DNA of 64,000 nt from Crossaster papposus (taxonomy: Eukaryota; Echinodermata; Asteroidea; Velatida; Solasteridae), in the NCBI GenBank assembly GCA_037893245.1, contig JBAIAA010000119.1:1426001-1490000 (forward strand). Direction: 5' to 3'. The notes beneath the pieces are model-generated. The model saw nothing but the letters and a program-made list of their open reading frames with translations. It was not told the origin of the DNA and ran no database searches. Shown in pieces: positions 1 to 11,300 of this stretch; the stretch's first letter is position 1, and each line of letters starts with the position of its first letter. Made by a program: the position numbers and the translations under genes.

Positions 1-163
1 AGTTTAGGCCATTTGGCTACAGACAATCAATACATTTATAGTACAGTTTATGAATTTGTGATTCATTAGGAATTATGTGCATTAGAATATGTAGATTTCT
101 GCAACTCGGAAAAAACTTCCTAAGTCACGTGTGTCATTGTAATTTTGCTGGTTTTAATATCAG
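1..163. other. Non-coding leader of the window
   Basis: AT-rich sequence before the satellite. I see no exon or repeat in it. It should belong to an intron of the adhesion GPCR gene, because the first recognisable exon at 2201 starts in mid-protein. Confidence 0.5.
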
Positions 164-2171
164 AAATTTCTCGACAAATTGTCTATGAATAACCACTATC
201 AATGGTGATTAATCTCTCAACAAATTGAATAATCACACTCAATGGTGATTAAACTCTCAACAAATTGAATAACCACACTCAATGGTGATTAATCTCTCAA
301 CAAATTGAATAACCACACTCAATGGTGATTAAACTCTCAACAAATTGAATAATCACACTCAATGGTGATTAAACTCTCAACAAATTGAATAATCACACTC
401 AATGGTGATTAATCTCTCAACAAATTGAATAACCACTATCAATGGTGATTAATATCTCAACAAATTGAATAACCACACTCAATGGTGATTAATCTCTCAA
501 CAAATTGAATAACCACACTCAATGGTGATTAATCTCTCAACAAATTGAATAACCACACTCAATGGTGATTAATCTCTCAACAAATTGAATAACCACACTC
601 AATGGTGATTAATCTCTCAACAAATTGAATAACCACACTCAATGGTGATTAATCTCTCAACAAATTGTCTATGAATAACCATACTCAATGGTGATTAATC
701 TCTCAACAAATTGAATAACCACACTCAATGGTGATTAATCTCTCAGCAAATTGAATAACAACACTCAATGGTGATTAAACTCTCAACAAATTGAATAACC
801 ACACTCAATGGTGATTAATCTCTCAACAAATTGTCTATGAATAACCATACTCAATGGTGATTAATCTCTCAACAAATTGAATAACCACACTCAATGGTGA
901 TTAATCTCTCAACAAATTGAATAACCACACTCAATGGTGATTAATCTCTCAACAAATTGTCTATGAATAACCACACTCAATGGTGATTAATCTCTCAACA
1001 AATTGAATAACCACACTCGATGGTGATTAATCTCTCAACAAATTGTCTATGAATAACCATACTCAATGGTGATTAATCTCTCAACAAATTGAATAACCAC
1101 ACTCAATGGTGATTAAACTCTCAACAAATTGAATAACCACACTCAATGGTGATTAATCTCTCAACAAATTGTCTATGAATAACCACACTCAATGGTGATT
1201 AATCTCTCAACAAATTGTCTATGAATAACCACACTCAATGGTGATTAATCTCTCAACAAATTGTCTATGAATAACCATACTCAATGGTGATTAAACTTTC
1301 AACAAATTGAATAACCACACTCAATGGTGATTAATCTCTCAACAAATTGTCTATGAATAACCACACTCAATGGTGATTAATCTCTCAACAAATTGAATAA
1401 CCACACTCAATGGTGATTACACTCTCAACAAATTGAATAACCACACTCAATGGTGATTAATCTCTCAACAAATTGTCTATGAATAACCATACCCAATGGT
1501 GATTAATCTTTCAACAAATTGTCTATGAATAACCACACTCGATGGTGATTAATCTCTCAACAAATTGTCTATGAATAACCATACTCAATGGTGATTAATC
1601 TCTCAACAAATTGAATAACCATACCCAATGGTGATTAATCTCTCAACAAATTGAATAACCACACTCAATGGTGATTAATCTCTCAACAAATTGTCTATGA
1701 ATAACCACACTCAATGGTGATTAATCTCTCAACAAATTGTCTATGAATAACCACACTCAATGGTGATTAATCTCTCAACAAATTGTCTATGAATAACCAT
1801 ACTCAATGGTGATTAAACTCTCAACAAATTGAATAACCACACTCAATGGTGATTAATCTCTCAACAAATTGTCTATGAATAACCATACTCAATGGTGATT
1901 AATCTCTCAACAAATTGTCTATGAATAACCATACTCAATGGTGATTAATCTCTCAACAAATTGTCTATGAATAACCACACTCGACGAATAACCATACTCA
2001 ATGGTGATTAATCTCTCAACAAATTGTCTATGAATAACCACACTCGACGAATAACCATACTCAATGGTGATTAATCTCTCAACAAATTGTCTATGAATAA
2101 CCACACTCGACAGTGATTAATTTCTCAACAAATTGTCTATGAATAACCACTGACACTCAACGGTGATTAAA
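164..2171. repeat. 40/46-bp satellite array
   Basis: About 45 head-to-tail copies of a unit containing AATGGTGATTAATCTCTCAA then CAAATTGAATAACC. There are two length classes: 40 bp, and 46 bp with an extra TCTATG after CAAATTG. The 40-bp form dominates the first 0.65 kb and the two interleave afterwards. At the right edge (about 1975-2105) a longer unit of about 63 bp appears, with an added CGACGAATAACC block. Copies differ by single substitutions such as AATC/AAAC and CACACTC/CATACTC. The array ends about 30 bp before the splice acceptor of the exon at 2201, so it sits inside an intron. An open frame on the minus strand across 1919-2104 is a by-product of the repeat. Confidence 0.97.
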
Positions 2172-2200
2172 CCGTATACCTATTTGTGAAATTTCCTCAG

Positions 2201-2347
2201 AAACCAATCACAGACGAAAACGTGGATGACGTGTCAAACACCCTGGTAGCTCTGACCAATCAGACGTCAGCAATCGATAGTAAGGGCGTGTCTTACACGG
2301 CCGATATTCTGGATCGTATAGCAGCGATGGGAAGCACATCTCCCGAG
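2201..2347 (+). CDS. aGPCR exon: GAIN domain, part 1
   Basis: The acceptor is TTTCCTCAG and the donor is GAG/GTTTGT. The 49 codons are phase 0 at both ends. The reading begins KPITDENVDDVSNTLVALTN and ends MGSTSPE. It shows the helical pattern of GAIN subdomain A (ITDENVDDV...YTADILDRI) and one NQT sequon. This is the first recognisable exon; the upstream exon lies beyond the satellite and the left edge. Confidence 0.88.
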
Positions 2348-5300
2348 GTTTGTCCTTAGATCTGCAGTCAATGTTGTATAATTATATACCAGCTTCATAG
2401 AACTTTATTAACAAAATTTGCTGAGCAAAAATTTAAATCCTTGCTTTAAACTTGCTATAAATCTAACTCATCACAATTATAATGTGAATCAATATGTCTT
2501 AGTATTTTTTTGTTTTTATCTATTGATTTAATACTAACAGCCTTTACTAAAAGTACTTATTTAAACACAATCAAATAAAAGTGTTTGGCATTTTATTAAT
2601 TGTACCTTTCTTGCGATCACAACAAATTGGAATTACCTGTGCCTATTAGTAAACAAAAAACAACAACAAATCTTTCTTATTTATTATGAATCCAGCCTTC
2701 TTTATTTTGCCAACGACAATGATTTTATAGAGGAAAATAAGCAATTTATAGAAAAATAGTGCTGAAAAAGTTGCAAATGTTTATTTGAATGAGAAAGTGA
2801 ACCAACACATAATTAAACATCAAATATAAACATTTTATTTTTTTACTGAACTTTAAAGAACATGAAAAGTATGCAAGAAAAGAATGAGAAAATGTTTTTA
2901 AAAATTACAAAAAATGTTCAATGTTTACTTTTAGACGAAAGTTCACACCCAACTTGCCCATGTACAACAGTTGCACCTTTGCAAGTTGTGTTAAATCATT
3001 TTGTTTTAAAAGCAATCTTTTATTAACAAAAATTGTTACAATGATTTGAAATTATTGTTAATCATCTCTTTCTTTATGGCAAGTCAGGTTCACATAGCGG
3101 TTCTTTCCTCGCCTTCCACAACTATGAACCGGGTTCGAATCCCGCCTGGGCCAGACTGTATGTTTTTTCCCCAGAGTATTTTTCTGGGGTTTTCTTTCTA
3201 CCTCTAAAACTAACTTCTTCACATTGTCTTCTCTCAGAATCCATCCTGTAATTGACGCTATATTGATGTTGGATTAAAAAGAATAAGAAACAAACTAAAT
3301 CCTAGGATTACTTTTAGGTTCCTTAAAGGTTAGTGAATTAATAAATTAGTGAATTTCTCATTCAACTACACAGCTTAATATACCATACATGAAATTGTTG
3401 TTGGCAAAATGTAGAGTATAGCTGGATTATTGTTTCGTGATTATTTATCCGAAAAGTAGGTTTTTTTTATTAGACCAAAGGTGGGTATTTATCCAAGTTG
3501 TGTGTTTATAAACATGTACCTAATTCTTTTATGGTAATTTGTACAGGTGACTTCAGATGTTGTTTGTGCTGTTAATAATATTCTGCAAGTAGCCGACGAG
3601 TTCTTTGACTCGATTGACAACTCTTCGTCCCGCATCATTAAGTCACTCGAGACGCAAGTGTCTCTCGTATTATCCGGAGGAGGCAACTTCAGTTCTGTAA
3701 CCAGTAACCTCGCTGTCAAGGCGCTCAACGTCCCTTTGGAGTCTCTCCGCAAAGATGGGATACGAATAACGGCCAGAGAGATTGAGGATGGGTACGAACG
3801 ACTTGAGGAGGAGGATATTGGTGTTTGTGGAAGTCACTGCCAGGGTGATGAGGTTCTAGACATCACTGCATCCATCACGCTGCCAGGAGAAATCATTGGG
3901 CGTCTTCCTTTAGACGGTTAGCGGGAATTGTTTTGTGTTCAATTTCTTTTTCATGCCCACTGATCTCCCTTAACTTTTAAAATTGACTCACTGTTTCAAC
4001 GAAAATAGTAATGCACTGAAACTTGGGAGTGTCTTCAGTTAACAAGATATGGCGAGCCCCTTTACCAGGCGATATTTTAGAAATATTTAGAGATATCTCT
4101 AAAAAAAATTAAGATATCTTTTATTATTTATACAAATCTCAATTATTCTATTTATTTATTTATTTATTTATTTATTTATTTCGGCAATGAAACCAAGGAT
4201 TCCTCAAATAGCGCCCAAGGCACTGTAAGCTTGTAAGCCTGAGAAAACCTGCAGGAGGATGAACGAAATGCCAGAAACACCGGGGCGAACCCCTGCTCTT
4301 AGCGATAAGCGTGACTGGGTTCTTTTACGTGCGTGTCCAGGTTCAATATATACACAATACACACACACGGGACCAACGGCTTTACGTCCCATCCGAAGGA
4401 CGAAGCAATAGTAATTTAATTGCCTTGCTTAAGGACACACGTGTCGACGGCCGGGATTCGAACTCACGCTCTCTTCTAGAGACATCTTTAATTAATAAGA
4501 GATATTTCTAAATAACTCTAAAATATTGTCGTGTGTAACAAAGGTTAACACAATTGACGAATCTTGTGAGCTGTTGTCATTCCCAGGTTTGGGTGTATTA
4601 CTAGTTTCGTTGCGACATTATCGCTCCCACATCAACGGGATAGACCCTCATTCACAAGGAAGCCATTCTGGTCATGTGCCCTAAATTTATTTTATAAATT
4701 GTGAACTGTTGAATGGAATGGTGCCAGACTATTTTTTTATTCTGGCTTCCCTTTTATTTATTTTTGTCAATGTGGCTTGAAAAATCAAGATATGTTTAAT
4801 CACAAATTTTAAATCATTCTTCAGAGAAGTCTGGTATTAATTTGTGATCAACTTTAGTTCATTTCTATCCGCAAGTTCCCAAAATGAAGATTTTGTCTCG
4901 CTTTCAATTTATTATGGCCGCCTCATGGCCCTATAGCCCTATATGTATTGATGATGTTTACGCACTGTTTACCGCAGTGCATTATTGGAGTTATAGTATC
5001 ATGGGGAATAGCAGGGGGTCACCGCTGCGGCTCCTGTTTAGCACTCTCTACGCCTATTTTTTCGACTATTGTGACTCTAAGAAATATCCGCTGCATAATC
5101 ATCTTTCTCTTTTCTTGCAGTATTCAATGGAAGCAACGTGCCTCTAAGTTTTCTGATGTATCAGAATGCCAAATTGTTCCGATCTCGGTCCTTACTGGAC
5201 CAGGAGTCAGACTCCACCCGTCATACTGCTGTCGGTAGTCGAGTGCTGGTTGCCTCTCTGGATGGCTTCAGGATCGACAATCTGCCAGCAAATGCGTCGG

Positions 5301-8300
5301 TTTTGTCAACGTTTAGTTTCTTGGTAGTATTATTAGTTTTGATTCGTTCGTGCCCGCGCCACATATACTGAAACACTGATGCCGCTTCACAGATTTCTGT
5401 GAAGGAAATGCACTGCATTCTGGGTAGCGTATTATGACACTTGGAATTGCACGCAGCGCAGATGAGCCGCGGATCAGAATATTTATCCAATCAGAGCTCA
5501 GTATGGATGGTGGGACAGAGCCAGTAGTTTTGACTGTTATTGCCCACCTAAACACTTTTTTCTCCAACATCTCTTCCTTAATTAAAGGTGTAGGTCTGAT
5601 TTATATTTTCTCACTGAAATAGATATGAGTCTGTCCATAAAATAATGGTCCAAATGTGTCCCTGTTACATCTGACATAAGATGTTTATTTAAATTTTTTA
5701 TTTAAACACTTTTGGACCTTATTTATGGACTAATTATATAAGTTTCATAAGATGGAATTTGTGTCTTGGTGATGTACATTCAATGTTAGGTCTTCCCCCT
5801 TTGGTGTTGTCCTGGGAGATTATGAGAACAAATCTCTTGGGTGGGACTTGAACCCACAACCTGCTTTCTAGTTCCGTCAGCGTCTTTCATTTTTGAATGA
5901 ACCACGTTGTTATGCTTTGGAATAATAGCACTTTAAAAAAATGATGTAAAATTTACAGTGAAAAGTTGCAGAATTTACAGGCACCGTAAACAATACCGAT
6001 GATACAATTATGGTTCGACAGTTAAAAATACAGAGGCGGGTGGGACCTTGCTGTACGAATTTTCTACAGTGTGCAAACTATACTCAGGGTTATTCACACG
6101 AATATGGTCCAATCAAAGCATTTTCAAAATTAGCCTGTATATTATACAACACCTGAGCTTCTGACCAATGAGATGGTGAGGATTTATTCAGGTGTAGTAT
6201 AAAACAATAATGAATTTTCACATTCGTACGATGGAAAGAATAATTTTATTCGCTGATTGAGGAAATGTTTCATTCCACTCGGCTTCACCTCGTGGAATAG
6301 AACATTCTATCTGTCACCGAATGAAAATATTCTCTTTCCTATTGCACCCACAAACATTCATTATTTGTATACTATTGAATGCAAGGAAGACTGGTCCCTG
6401 TAGCTGACGTTCGATGTTATCTCTTCATTATCATCATTATCATGATCATGATCATCATCATCATCATCATCATCATCATTATACCCACCACAGGTTGAGG
6501 AAGACAAACTCCCGCCACAAAACGCTCAGTGCGTTTACTGGGACTTCAAACTGAACGAGGGAATCGGTGATTGGTCCAAAGAAGGTTGCTACCTTGTCTC
6601 TTCGAGTCCAGAGAGGGCAATGTGTAGCTGTAACCATCTGACAAGCTTCGCTGTGCTGGTTGTATGTATACACATAGAGATAAAGTTTAATATGTATGAA
6701 ATGTGATCTCAGTCGATATTTAAAACAATTTGTTGTTCATGGAAATATTTTCCTTGTTAGACGTCATTTAAAAACTGACATGATAAGCTATACTGTATCT
6801 CCATAGATAAAACAAATGATCCCATCATCAAAACATCTCTTCAATGTTGAAATGTAAAAGTACGGAAAGCCTATAAGCCAGTTTACCATTTCGTGTGAAC
6901 AATGAATTCTGAGATGGAATTTTGGATAAACAAACCCACGTGGTGCTAAAAGCTAGCCGTTATTTGGACTGTGATCGAATTGACTTACAATACAAAAGTT
7001 ATTAAATAAAATTTGTCAGGTGGAAGAAAAACCATGTGTTTTGACAGACCCTAAAACAATTTTGTATTTTAGATTGAAGAATCTCATAGATGGTTCTATA
7101 TGATACAAAAGTATTTTCAGTATAAAAGTCGTCGATTTCGGCAAAAGAGCAACCAATTTAACCACCATGCCATTCGTTTTTTGATTCTCATTTAGCAAAA
7201 TTGATTGCCTCTTCACGAAATTGAAAAAAAAAATCTTTCAAAATCTTCAGTCGAACCAGCTTGGATAAATTGAATGACGATCATGTGTCACAAATGCTAA
7301 AACTGAACACAATTGCTAAAGGAATTTGAATGTCTCAAATTCTGAATTTGAAACACTGCACAAACTGGAGAAGCCAAATTGTTCTAATTAAAACGCACAC
7401 AACTTAAAATTGGCTGCTCATTTGCCAAAATTTATCGGGTAAACCTTCACAAAATATCTTTGTACAAATGTATTTTTATTATTTTTATTTGGCAAGAATA
7501 ATTAAGTCTTTACTGTGTTCACCAAAAGAGGGCCTACTGTTTCATTTAGCTTTTTCATCATTTCCATCATTTCCAAGAATAAAAACAAATGTTTTAGGCT
7601 ATCAAAACAGTAATTATAACTTGTTTTTTTGGTTTTGCAGGATATTTATGGCCAAGCACATACTAGTCTCACACTGGATATTATCAGCAAGATCGGCTGT
7701 GGGATATCTGTGGCTGGTCTCGTTATTACCCTCGCTATCTACTCAGGATTACGGTATGTATTGGTAATAATATTATAATGTTGTACACTATCTGCAGACA
7801 GATAATCTCTATCTGATAGGGAATTGGTGTACCTTTAGAAACCAAAATTGTGAAAAACGAAGCTGATTTACTTTCATTGTTGTTGTTTTCTAAGTTCTCT
7901 GCGAGTGAAGATCCCTAGCCGCATCCTAATCTGTCTCTGCTTGTCTCTTCTGTGTCTTTACCTGATCTTCTTGATTGGTATTGAGCAAACGTCGTCCCGT
8001 CATGGCTGCCTAGCCGTAGCCGTTATGATTCATTACTTTACCCTGGCATCGCTGGCATGGATGGCTGTAGAAGCCACTAATATGTACCAGTACTTAGTCA
8101 TAGTCATCCACACCACAAGCATGAGACACTTCATTCTCAAGGCATCACTTGCAGCCTGGGGTGAGTTGCTTGATGATCTTGCGGGTCATGTGTGGAATAT
8201 TAACTCAATCAGAACATTATGTGCCCTGTTCCAACGAAACTCGGACAAAATCGCACATTGTGTTTTATTACAATGTACTCGTAAAGTCATTTGGGGGTAG

Positions 8301-11300
8301 ATTTTACCGTTTTGGGGTTTTCTGAATCACAAACTATTAAGCTACAGTCTGCCTTAATTTGAAAATATAACCGGTCACCCAGAAGCATGTTTTTTGTCGA
8401 TTTTGTGAAAAGAATTGTGTATAGAAAATTATACGCTTTTCGGAACTTCAAAGCTGTTTATCGCATAATTATGGTTGTAAGGGTTAAATCCTCCCCCAGG
8501 GGAGATAGGGTGGGGTACATTCCGTACATATGTAAATAATACATCATTTTAAAGCTGAGGGCCTTGAGAATTTAGAGAAGAAAAAAATGTAAAACAAATA
8601 TTTTCAACTTTGTCCAGATTTTGTTGGAGCAGATCACATATTAAGTCAACCCATCATAACCCAACCGCATGTTTAGTTATCAATAAGTGCTCCACCCCTA
8701 AACTGATTGTCCTTTACACTGGGTTAGGAATAGCTTCAGAATCAGAGTCCAAACAGTTTGAATGTATTTTATGGTGTTTGGGATTTGCAAGGGTTAAATA
8801 TAAAACAGGGTGGCTAAAATGACATAAAACCCTACATTTAAATTTCTTCTGTTTGATTGAAATACTCTGAGAAGCTATCAATCAATTCATATTAAAGTGA
8901 TTCGAACCTGCAACCTCCGGAATACCGTACCAGCGCTCTACCAACTGAGCTATTTTGCCCTTTGTTGGCGGTCTCCCAAAGTATTCAGTACTTTTGTTTC
9001 TTGAGCGATGTCAATTCAGTCGATACTGTAACGTAGATCGTTTCTGGGGTCGACACACACACAAGAAGGAAACAGAGACAGGTATTTCGTGGTTTCTGGT
9101 GATTCTCAGCCTGTTTATTACTAATTAGCACAACACTCGCATCAAAAAACTGACATGAAGCTAACGTTATCATGCGGCACTGGAAACTGGTCTCAACCGG
9201 TTCAGCGTATGTGCGATCCGGGACGAGTGTGACCACTCATTATTTGTATTTCTTTCAAGATCAGCACCCAAAATCTTTCAAGATCTTTCAAGCCTATGTA
9301 AATCAGTATACAACCTAGTGTAAACTTAATACAATACATGTACATGCACATTTACATGTACATAAATTTCCAGCTGCTACAAAGCCGTACAGTAAACTGG
9401 CCCTATTTTATGCACGGACTTGTACATGTTGTACGGCCGGCAAAGCTGAAAAGTTGGGTACTATACAATAGCCTCTCATCGCAAAATTAAAATAATACAT
9501 TGAAAATAAAAATCACACAACCGTTCAAAAGTAAAAAATGTATTAAAAAGTCTGCATGAAATTCAATATTTTTGCACTTTTTGGAAATTTTTTAAGATTT
9601 GTGGCTTTTTCAGATATTTTTTTCAAGTTTTCAAGATGGGTCTCAATCTTTCAAGATCTTGAAAGATCTGTCAAGCAGTGGCAACACTGTCCGGCACGGG
9701 TTTCCGGGGCGTACCAGCGGGGACCACTAGAGCGACTCCACCGTGAAATCGCTCTAGTGCCCTCTACCGGCCAACCGGCGCAGACATTACAATACTACAG
9801 TAATATACTCAATATTTTCATTTTCGTGGATTTTACTCATTAAGGTTTCATCAACTTTAGCCTTACACAAGACAAATGTAGACAGAATTCTTGTTTTTTT
9901 TAGACGTGGGCACAATACAAGAAAAGAACAAAAGTTGTGTTGAACATCAATTGTTTATTACAATTTCATTTTTCTATATTTTACAACAGGTATTCCACTT
10001 GTGGTTATTGTCACCATCCTTGCATTCGACTACACACAATATCAGAACAATGACTAGTAAGTCAGTAGTTATAAATGTATCTGGCCTGTTATTGATATAA
10101 ACGTTGACAAGCAAATTATTCCCTTCAAAACTTGTTTTTCGAACCCCTGTTATAATTGATAACCAACGGATAATGAATGTATCACCGACCGGTAATATCA
10201 CACAAACTGACTGATACTCTATCACTAACTGACAGTAACTGATAATGTAACACACACAAAAAAAACCTCATTAAATTATTTTTACCATCGCGGTCATAAA
10301 CAGTCCTTACTTGTATATTACACTATCGGTCAATTGTTATTACATTATCGGTACATAATGTAACAGAAATTGACCGAGAGTGTAGTATAAGTTAATACAC
10401 CATCGGTCATTTGTTGTTACATTATTATACACATATGGACTAGCAATGAGGTCACTAGAGCACATCTATTTCCCCGAGGGACTGTGAGTGACCAGAAGGA
10501 AAATAGGTCCCCCTTCTGGTCAATCACAGGCCCATAGGGGGGATAGACGTGCTCTAGTGACCGAATCATGCCAGTCCATGTTTTATAACACACCTCGATC
10601 CAAAATATGAAATAAGAAAAGAAACCGCCTTTTTGTCATATTAAGATGAGCCTGGCAAACCTCTTGAGCGCTGTAACCAGTCAACAATTTAAATCTGTTG
10701 CCTGCTTTGGGAACTTTTTCCCGCAAATTCATGGTGGCGCAAATCTCATGCACTAGCCTATATTAGTTAACCCCACGTGACCGTGTTTTAGCCATCCAGA
10801 ATACAGAACGAGCAAGAGGTGTAACAGTTAATAGTGATACATTATCGGTCAGTTTGTGTGATATTATCGGTTTAGTAAAAACCTTCCAGCCACCCAATTG
10901 TTTCCATGATAAATATAGATGGGAGTTCAGTTGCTCTCGAATTTCTTTCTGTAAGGAATCTACAGAGATTCTTGACACTGATTTTTTTTTCTCACAGCTG
11001 TTTTTTGAAATCAGGCCCAGCCTTCTTGTACGGCGAGATACTAATATTGGCCATCGTTCTCTTGTACAACTCCACCATTTTTGTCATGGTTCTGATCAAC
11101 CTCTACGGACGAAATCAAGTCCGAAGCACAGCCAACCAGAACCGCCGTCGGAAGCTTATTCCCCGAGTCCAGAACGCACTGGCTATCTCGGTTCTGCTGG
11201 GGCTTACCTGGGTCTTCGGTGTCCTCTCGGTGTTCAGTGCTGCCAACTTTGCCTTCCAGGTCCTGTTCTCTGTCTTCAACTCGCTCCAAGGATTGTTCAT

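Larger units (their letters stand above)
5300..6493 (+). other. aGPCR intron with two MITE-like hairpins and a SINE remnant
   Basis: Contains TIR elements at 5633-5730 and 6196-6374, a minus-strand SINE remnant at 5836-5886, and a (TCA)n microsatellite at 6422-6482 that runs up to the GPS exon acceptor. Confidence 0.6.
8161..9989 (+). other. aGPCR intron
   Basis: Holds a tRNA-like SINE at 8898-8975, a TIR element of TCTTTCAAG repeats at 9245-9675, and a short hairpin at 9725-9759. The rest (8290-8890 and 9000-9240) is unassigned. Confidence 0.6.
10057..10997 (+). other. Last aGPCR intron, nested inverted repeats
   Basis: Filled largely by the composite inverted-repeat element at 10180-10875. 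Otherwise unassigned. Confidence 0.6.

Noticed and set aside
164..2171. CRISPR-like appearance of a regular repeat array
   Set aside because: Units are contiguous near-identical copies with no unique spacers, in a clearly eukaryotic intron. It is a satellite.
4204..4392. 62-aa minus-strand open frame resembling the one at 47768-47953
   Set aside because: The similarity is explained by two copies of one SINE; there are no other coding features.
8898..8975. tRNA gene on the minus strand
   Set aside because: A- and B-boxes are present but there is no paired acceptor stem, and a sister copy at 12560-12650 shares non-tRNA sequence, so it is a SINE head.
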